A stretch of DNA of 64,000 bases, taken from NCBI GenBank assembly GCA_015179045.1, contig WHUZ01000003.1, positions 62,001 to 126,000 on the forward strand, read 5' to 3'. The notes under the pieces were generated by a model. The model searched no databases. It saw only the letters and a program-made list of their open reading frames with translations, and was not told the origin of the DNA. Position numbers and translations under genes: made by a program. Position 1 is the first letter of the stretch; every line of letters begins with the position of its first letter. Source of the DNA: Kalaharituber pfeilii (lineage: Eukaryota; Ascomycota; Pezizomycetes; Pezizales; Pezizaceae). Shown in pieces: positions 47,801 through 59,665 of the stretch.

Positions 47801-48539
47801 GCTTTGTGCTCCCTGTAGGCCTGAGGCTGGTGGAGACTGTAGGTTGGCTCAATGCTCTCTGTGTTCTTGCTCTCCTGCAGTGGACGGGTATATGACGCAG
47901 TGATGCCTGGGTGTAGCGATGCTGAGATGACACAGCCGGTACGAAATGATGTGCGCTGAGATGCCCCGAATAAGAAAAAGCAAAAGAAACGAAAGGAACG
48001 GAGAGGAAGGTTCCACAGCCGCCCCGCCGCCGTCGCTGCACCCCCCACATTGCATGCCACCGCCACCGCCACCGCGCCGCAGAGCCTCAGCTGCCAAGCT
48101 CTGCATATTGCATCTGGCCGCTGATAAGATCTTGCATTGTTGGTCCCTGTTGCCCCTGACGTATCCGTATGATAGCACAAGCAAGGCCAGGAACCACGCC
48201 TTCTTGAGCATCAATGCCAGGGGCAGCCAACTCGGATAGCTTGCTGGCCTCATCTGTGCCGAGGGACCACCGTGCAACATGAAAAGTGGGTGGCGATGCG
48301 AACTGTGACGGTCTGAAGTGGTGAAAGCGCCATGCTGTCCGTCCCCAGCGCAGGCTGCTCCCCCCCCGTCGTCGGGTATCGCGCCCCCCAGACAATAGCA
48401 TTATGCGCCGCCACCGTACCTCTGTCCATCCGCCCTCAAGCCAATTCCCCCGGCACGAGAATAAATTCCACCTCTCACCGCCTGCACTCGCGCTGCCAAA
48501 CCCGCCGCGATATCCACAGCATCCCTGACTAATCTGACA
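47801..48539. other. divergent promoter region of ZPR1 and the EF-hand gene
   Basis: 739 bp between two divergent starts, GC-rich with CCGCCG/CCACCG repeats near 48020-48080. Open frames here are antisense and low-complexity translations, not genes. Confidence 0.5.
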
Positions 48540-49410
48540 ATGCACGCCTCAGCGCGTTTGCTCACGCTCGCAGCAACGGCTGCCCTCGCGTCCCTTGCAG
48601 CCGCCCACGGCATCCACTCTGATGCCGACCACGACCACACCGGCCTCTCCTGGGCCGAGATCCACATGCTTGGTAAGTTTCGCTAAGCTGTGAAACACAT
48701 GTCTCCACCAATTGCCCACTCCCTCCGCCCCCCCCCCCCCCCCCCCCGCGCACACACATCGAGGCTCATTTACTCACGCACAGTCCTTCGGTCCCGCTAG
48801 AGGAGCATCACATTGCCAACTACGACCCTGCGTCCTTCTTCCATTTGCACGACTTTGACGACTCGCACACGTGGACACCGCAAGAGATACTCCGCACCTA
48901 TGGCATTGACAGGGACTCAGATGTGCCGCAGGCAAAGCAGGACGAGATCGTCAAGACCCTGATGGCCGAGATGGATTTGGATAATGATGGTGGGATTACA
49001 CTGGACGAGTTTTTGGCGTACCACGCGGATGGAAAGAAGTTGCCAGATTTCGGGGTATGTCTGCGATTGAGGTGCTTTGGATTAATGGGGTATTGTGGAA
49101 ACAATCTAACTGGAGGATTGTAGGTCGGAGTGGGACACCACGGTGACGACGAGTACGAGTACGAGATTCACCATTTCGAAAAGTACCATAGCGAAGACAG
49201 CCCCGAGGAAGAACTGAACCATCCTGAAGATATTGCTCACGTGAGTTCACACCACCGATATCCCACCTTGTGAAGCTCCCCGGAAGCTAACTTATACAAC
49301 AGTTCAAGCATCACGAGGAGCTCGAGCAGGCCCAGGCCAAACTAGAGGAGCTAGAGAAACAAAAAATCGTGCTTGTGAACATCCCAGCAAAGTTTAGGAA
49401 GGCCACGTAA
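48540..49410 (+). CDS. secreted or ER EF-hand protein, Ssp120/nucleobindin-like, four exons
   Basis: Calcium-binding secretory-pathway protein; yeast Ssp120 is the best-known relative, and its exact job is poorly defined. Exons: 48540-48672, 48801-49054, 49124-49240, 49303-49410, giving 203 aa. Residues 1-22 form a signal peptide (ARLLTLAATAALASLAAAHG). Splicing of intron 1 at CGCTAG rebuilds HMLEEHHIANYDPASFFHLHD, the nucleobindin-type helix. A canonical EF-hand loop DLDNDGGITLDEF follows. The rest is His/Glu-rich, and a short coiled coil (HEELEQAQAKLEELEKQK) precedes the C-terminus. No HDEL-type retention signal. Intron 1 contains a 20-nt poly-C tract. Convergent with TYW2. Confidence 0.9.
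48728..48747. repeat. 20-nt poly-C in an intron
   Basis: A pure C run inside intron 1 of the EF-hand gene, in the sense orientation, midway between the donor and the CGCTAG acceptor. Confidence 0.9.
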
Positions 49411-49641
49411 GCTTGGGGATGGGAATGTCGATTTGTGGGGGCGGGCTGCTTCTATATCCGTGTCTGAAGAGAAACCAATCGAGCATATCATTAATAATGG
49501 GAATTAATTTGATCTAATGACTGATGTTTAGTCGGCTCTGTTGTTACGATATCTATTGAATTAATGTACTTGTATATTTACATTTATATAGACCGTTGCG
49601 TCTCTCTTTACGAATAATCTATGAAATTCGACAAACATGCT

Positions 49642-51288
49642 CTAGTCCGAGATACACGCTTTGTTCCGCTCTGGATACACCCGCACATCAAACACGCAAT
49701 GTACCACTCCCGGCGCATATGTCTTCACCTTGAAAACATTCTCACATTTCACTTTCATCTCCTTTCCCTTCCCTTCCTTCTGCTCCTCCCTCGCCCAACC
49801 CTCAAATCCTTCCACCACCTCCTTCCTCTTCTCTTCCACATTCTCGTTCCCCACATTCTCGTGCACGTGCGCCCAGCCCCCTTCCCCCGCTGCACCATCT
49901 TTCAATATCCCCGCCGCCGTGTCCCACGCCCCAACACTACTAGGCAGCAACCCTAAATTTACATGCCTTACTGGAGACCCCTCAATCCCCCCCACCTCCT
50001 TCACCTCCATCATCCTCCTCCTCGCAAACCTGTTATCCTCTAAAAATACAACAATCTCCACCCCTTCTATTTCCTCTCTCGACGGCGTCTGCTCCCCCTC
50101 TTTTACCACCATTGCCCTCCACCCGTTCATCCCCGCACCTCGAACTAAGCCTTTAACTGACCACTCATTTATCTCCCACGCAAACAACCTTTTAGCCCCA
50201 GCGGCAAGGTACGGAAACACGAAATATCCTATCCCTGCATACAAGTCGCAGATCGCTGACCCCGGGATCTGGAACGCGCCCGGGAAGGTGGGAGATCGAA
50301 TCCGGAGCTTTTCGGTGATATTGCCCCGCGAGAACATCGTGTGGAGCGGGGACCATGTCTGATGCAGGGAATTTTGAGTGCATGTTACGAAGAGTGGGGG
50401 ATTGTCGAAGGTGCCGCGGAGAGGGATAAGGTTGGTGGGTTTGCGGAGATTGTTTTGAGTAGGGGATGAGGCGGTGGCAGAGGGGTCGACGAGGGGAATG
50501 GGAGCGTTGATGGCGAGGTGGGTGGCAGAAGAGTGGATGGTAGTGGTGAGGAGGGCGTAGAAGGTGGATTCAAGTTGAGGTGGAAGTCTGGACAGATAGG
50601 CTTTCCACTGGGCATGTGAGAATGCCGTTGGGGGGAGAAGGATCATGGGGGAGTAGTAGGACCAGCGCTTGGGGAGGGTGTCTAACAGGGTGGGGATGTC
50701 CACGTCCACTTTGTGACCTAGACCCCCATCATTGGTATTCGTATTTCTTTTCGTATTTGCAATCACATCGCCCCAATGCTCCGCTAAGAACGCCCTTATT
50801 GCGTTTCTGACCCGTTGTGCTGTGGTTGAGGTAGCTGTTGTTGTTGTCGCGCCTAAGCTTGTCGCTGTCGTTCCTGCCCCGCCAACGTCATCCCGCACAT
50901 ACACAACCTCCACGTGATCACCATTCTCCACAAGCAGCATCTCGCGCACGTCGTGCCCCAGTCGCTCAAGCACCGCAACGTCCTCACCATCGTCCTCAAC
51001 AGCATCTTCCTCGTCCCTGCCGTTATCGCCACCTCGGGTGACCTTGAAGCTCGTATACACCAAATAGCGTTCTTCCCCTCCACCACCACCACTGCAATTA
51101 GCTGAAACCTTCCCCCCACCACCACCATCATCGAATGCAACGCGTATCACGACAGCGTCGCCGCCGCCATTCAACCGCTCGATTTTCTTCGCAAATAACC
51201 CCTCCTTTTCCAATGCCCTCTTTGCACGCTTGACAAAGTGCCTGGGAGTCGATAGGGCGACAGTGTAGTTGTAGTTCGCTACCGCCAT
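49642..51288 (-). CDS. trm12: tRNA wybutosine-synthesising protein 2 (Tyw2/Trm12), single exon
   Basis: Class I SAM-fold enzyme that transfers the 3-amino-3-carboxypropyl group of SAM to the tricyclic base at position 37 of tRNA-Phe during wybutosine synthesis. 548 aa, start at the ATG at 51288 (MAVANYNYTVALSTP). Upstream codons in frame lack an ATG. The N-terminal domain contains long Gly/Asp and Thr-rich inserts. The catalytic domain shows FSRGNITEKLRI, the SAM-binding DLYAGIGYFVFPYL, AWEINEWSVKGLVRG and the late HVNLGLLPSS motif. No intron, unlike most neighbours. Convergent with the EF-hand gene, whose stop is 231 bp away. Confidence 0.93.
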   Translation of the reverse strand: MAVANYNYTVALSTPRHFVKRAKRALEKEGLFAKKIERLNGGGDAVVIRVAFDDGGGGGKVSANCSGGGGGEERYLVYTSFKVTRGGDNGRDEEDAVEDDGEDVAVLERLGHDVREMLLVENGDHVEVVYVRDDVGGAGTTATSLGATTTTATSTTAQRVRNAIRAFLAEHWGDVIANTKRNTNTNDGGLGHKVDVDIPTLLDTLPKRWSYYSPMILLPPTAFSHAQWKAYLSRLPPQLESTFYALLTTTIHSSATHLAINAPIPLVDPSATASSPTQNNLRKPTNLIPLRGTFDNPPLFVTCTQNSLHQTWSPLHTMFSRGNITEKLRIRSPTFPGAFQIPGSAICDLYAGIGYFVFPYLAAGAKRLFAWEINEWSVKGLVRGAGMNGWRAMVVKEGEQTPSREEIEGVEIVVFLEDNRFARRRMMEVKEVGGIEGSPVRHVNLGLLPSSVGAWDTAAGILKDGAAGEGGWAHVHENVGNENVEEKRKEVVEGFEGWAREEQKEGKGKEMKVKCENVFKVKTYAPGVVHCVFDVRVYPERNKACISD

Positions 51289-52483
51289 TACCCACCCACC
51301 AACCAACCGCTTCGAGGATACCAGTTAAATCGAGATAAGAGATAGAGGGGGGAGGGAGGGTTGAGATTGAGAAGTAGTGTGTGGTGGGAGGGGAAGGTTT
51401 TGTTTTCAGGATGGACAAGGCAAGGGGGACTCACAGAGATTCGTGCAGCGGTTTGAGGGCTGGGGCTATGAGGCAGTTTTGGTGGTAGTGATAGTGGATT
51501 GGGGGAGCGGAGGGGCAAGTAAAGTATGCTATACCTCCACTAATACAACCCAGGAAATATCCAATATTGGTATCGAAGCTCTCGATTATACGATACCAAC
51601 CGCTTTCTATATCTTTGATTTTAACTTTTTTTTCATTTTCTTTTTCATTTATTATTTTCTCAACTCATTTAAATGCCCCCTCCCCCCGCTAACGTGTCAT
51701 AAGAGATATCAACGCCAAATTGGTATAACCCACGACCCAGAGAGCTTCCCCGTTTACCCATCATCTTTTGATTGCATCACTCTACAAATCCCCACTAGAA
51801 CAATACGTCTACTAGTTTTTTTTTTCAGAGCAACTAACCCCTCTATCAGTTGGCTCGCAACAGTTACCCTTTACCTCTCCGAGGGCCCTTCTACCTACAA
51901 TAACCAACTCCTAAATCTGACCTCCCAACTCCTAGACCTCCATGAAAACAAGTCGAAGAGATCGCTCAGGCAAATGCTATTGATGGTGCTCAGTACATCC
52001 CCCTATAACAGATTCAGTAAGTACGTACCGTGACAAAACATGTAAGGTTTGGGACCCCCGTGGGCTGTGGGGTAAGGAAAGCTTAATTGACGTTTTTGAC
52101 TAAAAGGTCATGTGGATGTAAAAAAGAATATTATGTTGAGTGTTATAGATGTGGGGTCGAACCTCCCCACTAACAATATTTGAAAATTTAGAAAAATATA
52201 GAAGAGAGAAAAAAAAAAAAAAAAGAAAAGAAAAAAGAAGAAAAAAGAGTACTGATATTCCCTTTGAGACCTCTATTGTTATAATTCCCAAGAACAAATC
52301 CCCACAATCAAAAAGTATAATGCGATAAAACTCCGCTTCCATCAACCACTGTCCAGTTTATCGCCCCATCAAACAGCAAACCAAATAACCAAAGTACCCG
52401 GATATAAGCAATCCATACTCCATAATTCCAAAAGAATCTCCATGCGATAAATGTTAGATACAAAATCCCCTCATTAAAACCCC
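51289..52483. other. intergenic region, 1.2 kb
   Basis: It lies between the TYW2 start and the GDE1 stop, both on the minus strand, so it holds the GDE1 3' end and the TYW2 promoter. It has T-rich (about 51620-51660) and A-rich (about 52200-52245) tracts. The long plus frame at 51377-52033 has no motif and crosses these tracts. Confidence 0.45.
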
Positions 52484-55400
52484 CTAGTGCCCTACCGCAA
52501 TAGCAACCTCTTTTTTAGTGTTCTCCACCTGTCTATTCACATCATTTGCTGTAGATTTCTCATTCTTTCTGCCGTTATTTTCCGAGGCAGCAGCTGTAAG
52601 CTCTTTTCGAATAGCCAGAACGCTATCAACAATCACTGCATCGACTCCTTGTTCAACTTGGACCTATATGCCGCAACTTAGTAAATCTGTTGAATTTCAT
52701 ATGAGACGCGAAGCTGCTTACCTTCACATTATCTGGTGTATTGTTCAGTGTCCCATAAGTTACACATACAAGGCCAGATTCCTTGATGATTCTGTAGCAG
52801 TATGTTAGCAATGAAACAAACGACCTGATATCAAAGAGCAAGGCCTACCTAATGAGCCTTGGACATAATATCAATGGTTCTGCTGTAGATACGATTCCAA
52901 GAAGATTCCACCTGCTTGCAAATCTAATGGCTTCTTGTAAACTGGAGGCTCTGATATCATACATCTTTGCTGTACCACCCTCTGTCAAAAATAGGATGGG
53001 TATCGACGGCTAACCGTTCAATTAGCATCGCCGATAAGCAGCTAAGTATGATTTACACTCACCTGTTTGAATGACAACATCAAACAAATATCTGGATGGA
53101 AGCTTGAAAAGATTATATCCCTTCCGTTGCCATGATCGTATACAACTTTGAGTACCGCATCTACCCATGAGTTCATTTCTATGCCAAAAGTGTCCATATC
53201 CTCTTCTTCACTTTCTTGAAGCATAGGATACTCTGTTGTTGTACTCCGTCAGATATATATTAGCAATGATTGAATGCCCAAACTTACTTAGCTCGACATT
53301 GAACCCAATATGCTTTGGCAATCGCTTGAAAACCTCTTCTAGAGTTGTGAATGGACCTTGTATACTGGTGCCTCTGCTGTTACCCTTGAAACCGCCCTTG
53401 AGCTTGTAATCACGAGTGTACTTCATCCTCTCATTAGTGGTATCATTCTCCTTGCCATTTTGATTTAGAGACATGGACCTTGAGCGCCTAACGAAGGGTA
53501 CTGTTGTGCGTGCTGAGGATAAAGAAGGCCCATTTCCCACTGTTTTGCCATTTGCTGCTGCTCCAGAAGGTACAAAATGATCTGGAGAGCCTGGGCGAGA
53601 GCTACGAGGAGTCTGAAGCTCACTCATAGACAAGAACTAGACACAGAAGTTAGCTAAGAATTAATAGCATCTTTTTGAAACACATGCGCATACCTGCTCA
53701 AGAGTCAATGTGTGCACAGGAGCGTCAATGCCTGTTTCTCCGACAAGAAAGTCATGATATAAAACGGGAACATGGTCTTTAGTTAATTGGACATCGAACT
53801 ATAATTCCATTAGTACAATTTTGATAAAGATATCGTTAAACATTGACGGTCTTAACAAACCTCGACGTATGAAGCGCCTGAATTCAAACATCAAGTCAGA
53901 CAAATAAAACAGCCCATGCAACCAAGACTGCTTACCTAAATTTGCTGCTGCAATAAATGACTTTAATGCCGTTAGCTACACCTCTATGCCCCGAGAAACC
54001 TCAGGACCTGACATACTTGAAGTGTGTTTTCCCCCAATTGTAACGACTTCCTGGCAGCTAGGTTTTTCCCGAGACCTGAATAATAACATTAGAAGTTGTC
54101 TTGGTGACAATTAATATTTGGTACAGTCGTACCTCTATGACCGATGACCTAATACTCGAAGTCAGTACCTACAGATTCAAGGGCTTTAATTATATCCCAC
54201 CTTTGGCCCTGACACACTCTTCCAATAAGTTTTATCCGCCGCAATATCCATCTTATCGTGTTCAAATGGCGTAATAACCATAAACTCAAAGTCGATCGTT
54301 CCAATCACCTCTGCATCAGCATTTGCAGACAAAATTGGTACCTGAGCCCCTCGTTGCAAACTGACCCTACTCCTCCCCAATGACTGCTTGATTGTGCTCA
54401 ATAATGCAACTGCTCTGCCAATTTTTTGATCATGTCTCCCAGAATATGTTGGGACAATGTCAAACAGCAGGTGGACATTATTCATATCGTTTGTCTCAAA
54501 CACAATTGGGTCATCAGTTGACAGAGTGTGCTGAACAGGAAGATCTATTATAGTTGGATCGCCCTTTGCATTCCTTGCAGAGACTACTAGCGACAGAGCT
54601 GTATCCAATTGTGTCGAATGAGCATGTGAGAGTGGTATGTTCTCAAGTTTGATAGCTGACTTTGTCCTTCTCGTATCAACAGACCCCAATGTCACCAATA
54701 TCATTGTTGTACCTTTCTTCAGATATCGGTGTCCAAATGATTTGATGGTGTCAGGTTGTGGTGTCACAATTCTGGGTATCGTTGAAGGTGACCCATTTGC
54801 GGGAGAACTCCCATTACCTATACTTGAGCCTGTATTGCTTCCGCCTGGTGAGTTCTTCTCCAAAATCGGTCCCAGAGAGGGCTTCGGAGGGGCAATAGGA
54901 ATGGGAGCAGTGTCCGTGCTCATCTCAGATTGCAATGAAGTATTCATGGCAGCTATGATCTCTTTCAACCGTCTCGCCACATTCAAGTGACCTCGTAATG
55001 CCGAATGTTCCATTGCACTCCAGCCGGACAAATCAAGCTTCGTGACATCCGCTCCTCCTTCATGAACAAGAACTTCCAAAGCTTCCAATTGACCCTCAAC
55101 AGCCGCTATAAAAGCAGATGTCCACCCATAGGAGTCCTCTGCAATTTCCACATCAGCACCTCCAGCAAGCAAAATCTTTATACATTCTACATGGCCTAGC
55201 CTGCTAGCAGTATGCAGTGCTGTCTCACCATGCTCGTCTTGATAGTTGACATTCACACCAGCATCAACCAACAATCCCACTATGGCTGTTGCATTGGACC
55301 GAGTTGCCATAATCAGGACAGCAGAAGACTTCAGGACAGATTTTCTGGCATTGAAAATTTTCTCGGGGGTAGGTAGTGTGCCAACAATACCATCCCAACT

Positions 55401-56997
55401 TTCTGTATGTAACAGATATCTGGTTGTTTTCGGGTGCCCATTCATCACTGCCAGGTGCAACGGTGCAAGGCCATCATTATCTTGCCACTTAGGGGCGTCA
55501 ATTCCATCTTCGACATCAAACTGACCCCATTCCTTCATGAACTTGACTACAATCTGACAAATAACTAAAAACCCATATTGAGCAGCATAATGTAAAGGCA
55601 TCCTCCCATATGTGTCCTTTTCAATCAAGGCAGGCCGTTGCGATGGCTTGAGTTTCTCAAGTAGGTATTGCAATAGTTTAACTGACTCATCATGAGCAGA
55701 CAGTCGAACACTGCCATCGAGCTCAAAGTGATGCACACTTGCTGGCGGAGTGGAAGTTGGTGATTCCGCGGGGGTTATATAGAATGACTGCTCCTGGGTA
55801 GCATGCAACAGACTTGGACCTAAGTTTTCGCGTAGTACATCTACCTTTGATGTCAACGCCGAATTGTTCGATCCCATGCCGAGCAGCGACTTCGCTCTCC
55901 CAATTGAAATCAAGATTCTATGGATCACATTTCGTTCATTGATGTCATCCTCTTCATGCAAATCATCAAGTTGTCCTAGGAGAGATTCAATACAACGAAG
56001 TGCCTTGCCGGTAATAGCCCGCTGTAACAAATTCAACAATAGCTTCTTCGGCATTGAATCTATAGTGTTCTTCTCAGAAGGTTGCTTTCTCAACACTGAC
56101 GCCTCCAATAGGACCTCCTCCAGCAGTGCAGCATTGTCCTCCTTGAGGCTCTGGTCCAGGGAGCCCACTGTTCCTTCGGATATTCCATTCGTGGTGCCAA
56201 CCAGCATTGTCCTCAAAAGTAACTGTTTGGTGGTATTATTTGAGGTTTCGCTTCTTGCATCATCGTCATCCTTGGTGGCGAGTCCATCGGCTTCAGCAAC
56301 CTTTGACAGCCAGGCATTTACCATCGCCTTCGCTGCCTCAGCTTCAGTGCCAGTTGCAAAAGGTTTTGGAAAGACCTTCATTTCTAGGTATTTCCTTTGA
56401 GCACAAGCATTCATCTTCTTGTCCACCTTCTTCAAGATCTTTATAAATCCTCGCCTATTAACCTCCCCATACCACGTGACCTTTCTCAGGCCACTTCGTA
56501 ACTCTAAAAGAGCCGCAACCAACTCCTCAAGTTCGCCACGATCCAAACCATCAGGGACAGTTGGTGTTACACTAGGATCTATCGAATAGCGCGACTGGTG
56601 AAGCTTAAGTCGGCGGGTGCACTCAGCGAGCCGTTTATTGTAAAAGGAATCAACCATCTCGACATTCCTGTCCAGGGTGAAGAAAAAGGCTGTTGTACAA
56701 TTAGTCCCAATGTATGACCTGGTAATGTGGGCCTGCATCGACCAAACCACAAGGCTGAGCAGAGCAACAGAGCAACAACTTACGGGTTACATCAGCATTG
56801 TTGCCGCCCATCTGCGAATTCAGCCCGGTCTTGATTAATACCTTGAGCCCTTTGTAGTTTATATACGATCCAGTCCATTCTGGTACCTGATTCCTTGGGA
56901 GACTGTTTATCCGGGGCATCACAGTCAGTTTCCACATGGAGCTTTGCGCTGCTGCTGGTTACACAGAGGCGGATACATACTTTCTTCCGAACTTCAT
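52484..56997 (-). CDS. gde1: SPX-ankyrin-GDPD glycerophosphocholine phosphodiesterase Gde1, thirteen exons
   Basis: Hydrolyses glycerophosphocholine to choline and glycerol-3-phosphate; the SPX domain senses inositol pyrophosphates and so links it to phosphate status. Exons (minus): 56981-56997, 56784-56902, 54201-56689, 54133-54148, 54017-54075, 53936-53960, 53861-53877, 53694-53798, 53288-53636, 53063-53232, 52849-53009, 52722-52791, 52484-52663. All phases agree: 1258 aa (yeast 1223). The SPX start MKFGRNLPRNQVPEW and YINYKGLK is rebuilt from exons 1-2. Ankyrin repeats (GRMPLHYAAQYG, GLAPLHLAVMNGH, GETALHTASRLGH) fill roughly residues 380-590. The GDPD domain starts near residue 876 with VIGHRG-LGKNLA, then [36 protein letters not shown], keeping the catalytic Arg, Glu/Asp and His residues. 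Confidence 0.97.
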
Positions 56998-57197
56998 GGT
57001 TATTGCTGCAAGAACCTGTAAAGGAGTGTCCCAAGAAAACCTCCAAATGAGCGTATGGATATATTGTGTTTCAAATGACCGTATAAAAGTCCACGCTCCC
57101 CTATACGGATATTAAGGCGTGTCCCGGTTTCCCAATCAAGCAATGCAAGCTCCAGTACCCCTGTCGACGTGATCGGCGGCACCCACTGGCGCAGACG

Positions 57198-57246
57198 TGG
57201 GGGGTGGGGGGTGGGGGGTGGGGGGTGGGGGGTGGGGGGTGGGGGG
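57198..57246. repeat. (TGGGGGG)7 minisatellite
   Basis: Seven exact tandem copies of the heptamer TGGGGGG on the plus strand, about 200 bp upstream of the GDE1 start. Four or more G6 tracts separated by single T could form very stable G-quadruplexes. It is not a telomeric TTAGGG repeat. Confidence 0.95.
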
Positions 57247-57970
57247 TCGATGTGGAAATCTGGGCACAGATGGATCGTGTGTCCAGCAGGAGCGGGGAGG
57301 AGTCGGAGGGAAGGAGTGCACGTGTATGGGGTCTTCCCGGGCTTCAGGCTCCTGCCTCACTCACTGCCCACGATGCGGTGCGCGCGGGGGAATGTATATG
57401 TACTTATTATCTGCTGGCGGTGGGCGCTGGCCCTCCCCATCCCTTGCGTCCAGCGCCGCGCCTCGGGGGCGTCCCGCACTGGCTCGGGCCAGCCGCAGTG
57501 CTTGCTTTCAGATGCCCTCCCTGCTGGGCGCCCGCCCGCCCGCCCGTCCAGCCTGCGTCCAGAACATAGCAGCCAACCGCCCGCCCCCGCCCTCCAGGGC
57601 TGCCCCGCCGCCGTAGGAGCTCCAAGTGCTTGCCTCTACTCGTGGCTACATGTATACACCGTCGCATTGCCCCACTCGAGCGGCGGTAGCAAGGAGGCAA
57701 CATTACCGCGCCAAACTGCAGCACCGTCGAATGCGATGTAACCAGCGGTCCAGAGCTCGCCGCTCTCCAGAAGCATGGCCGACCCAGGCTCAAGCAGACC
57801 CTGGCCACTCTGCGTCCTGGAAATGCGTGAAAGCCCGCTGCCACCTGATTGGCCAATCTGACGACGAGATCTGCGCCAGAAGCTTCGCCAGACAACATGT
57901 GCAGCAGGCGAGACGGGTCTTGGCGGCCGCCTGATCCGCCTCCAAGCAGATGAACATGCAGCACTGCGAT

Positions 57971-57973
<3 letters not shown>

Positions 57974-58007
<34 letters not shown>
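57974..58007. repeat. 34-nt poly-A
   Basis: A pure A run between GATAGC and TAGGCATCC. It could be a simple repeat or the tail of an old retroposed sequence. No flanking target-site duplication was recognised. Confidence 0.85.
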
Positions 58008-58009
<2 letters not shown>

Positions 58010-59011
58010 GGCATCCATAATGCGTGCGGACTGACCGCCGTCGCCAAACGCTGCGATGGTGGAAGTCTGTCCCCACTTTTAATTCGGACCCTGTGTGCTC
58101 TGACAATCCATTTTGAGTGGCACGCGAGCTCCTTCCCAGTCTCGTTCCCGCAGCAATAGCCACAAGCGTCTGCGAGGGTAATCCCCCCCCCCCCCCCCAC
58201 CCCCAACAGACCCGTAGTCGCCGACAAATGTCCGGAAGACACCGCTATAACTCTGCTTAGTACGCCTTGAAGCGCTGGAGCTCCTTACAGCTATTTGAGT
58301 CAATTCGACTTGAAGCTGCTTCAGTAGGTCAGGGTATCAGCCAATTGGCCCCCACATTTGCGAAGTGAGACTTTGTGGAGAGTTGAAGTTGGAGCTCACA
58401 CTCATGGTTGCTTCTGTTCTCATGTCCAGATTAGCTTTGCTCCTTTGACTGGGTAGACTCCAACTTCATTATCTCCTCTCGCAGACGCGGCCAGAAATAT
58501 TTCGTGCTGATAACAAATCATTTGATGCAAGCTTGCATTAAACGTATCACATGCATTAACCCGGCGCCGTGTCCCCCATCCCCCAACCCTAGAATTCTTC
58601 ATCCTGCGCATGCGCCATGCAATGCCGAGTGCCTGGTCATCATTGGTAAGGATGCACAGTCAAGTACTTACATAGCGATATTAGTAGCATGAGACGAGCA
58701 GCGCTGACTTCAACTTCACCTGCGCCGCGCAAGAATGCCTGAGATCATCCGAATAAGAGTATGAAAGCGTTAGCCTACTCGCAGCCTCCCGAGCTTTAAG
58801 CATATCAGATACCTTTTCAACTCGCATACTGCTGTCTGAACAATTGCCTTAGGCACCCATTGCCACCCAACAGGGCTTTATAGCCGCATGGAGGAGCTCT
58901 AGAGCAACAATTTGAGCTACCGGGGCGCCGGGAGTTTTCATCTTTCCGCGTTGGGATAGTCCCATTGAGGGGAGCTCTTCTACAGTCCGATTGCACACAG
59001 TTTTACGAACA

Positions 59012-59419
59012 TACAATGTTCCCTTGCCCTACCGGACCTCGCTGTACCGGAAACCGTGCTATACCAGATGTTCTCAGGCTGCTACATTCTTGCTATACCG
59101 GACGCACTATCATAAGAATACCGGACCGGACAGGAATTGCCAGGCCCTGTCTCCATATGATACAAATAACATTTGCTATACCGGATACAACTAATACTTA
59201 TACGGCTGCCCCACCTCTGCATTTACCTTGCTAAACTTGACTTTACATAATGTTGTCATTGTCGATCTACTTCCCAGTTAGGCAATTTCCCAATATTTTT
59301 GCTGCCTATCCCTATATATATTTCTGCCAAGCATTTTTTTTATTTTATAATGGAACCTTGCTTTTACCGGACGAAAAGGGCCGGATTTTACAGATCCGGT
59401 ATAGCAAGGGAAAACTGTA
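59012..59419. mobile_element. second MITE-like element with GCTATACCGG motif array
   Basis: The left end is TA followed by CAATGTTCCCTTGCCCTACC. The right end, reverse complemented, is TA then CAGTTTTCCCTTGCTATACC, so the ends match imperfectly over about 26 bp and are bordered by TA. The ends share the CAGTT...CCTTGCTATACCGGA core with the element at 29522-29945, so the two belong to one family. The interior is non-coding and carries repeated variants of GCTATACCGGA (near 59042, 59058, 59091, 59118, 59172, 59346 and 59395). Its greater end divergence suggests an older insertion. Confidence 0.72.
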
Positions 59420-59665
59420 TATGATACATATCGTTAGCCATTAAAGGTGATGCTCTTCTGGAGAAATGCAGGGATGCTAAGTGCAATGCTTTGCTCAGGC
59501 GCCAAGGGCGCTGGCATGAGCGTCTTTAGTTAAGCCTCAATGGATATGTAGGTCATATATTGATTTACTCATCGCAATATGAGGGTAAGCTACATAGCAT
59601 GCGATCACAGCGCGTGTCAGTTGACCGGGAGCGTAGAACGCAGTGGAGAGTAGTTTAGACGCCCT

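Noticed and set aside
49661..50362. 233-codon plus-strand frame
   Set aside because: Antisense shadow of the TYW2 catalytic domain, which is recognisable by its SAM motifs on the minus strand.
51377..52033. 218-codon plus-strand frame
   Set aside because: Crosses T-rich tracts in the TYW2-GDE1 gap; no motif.
57169..58242. Long GC-rich frames on both strands
   Set aside because: They translate the TGGGGGG array and the poly-A/poly-C runs; there is no protein signature.
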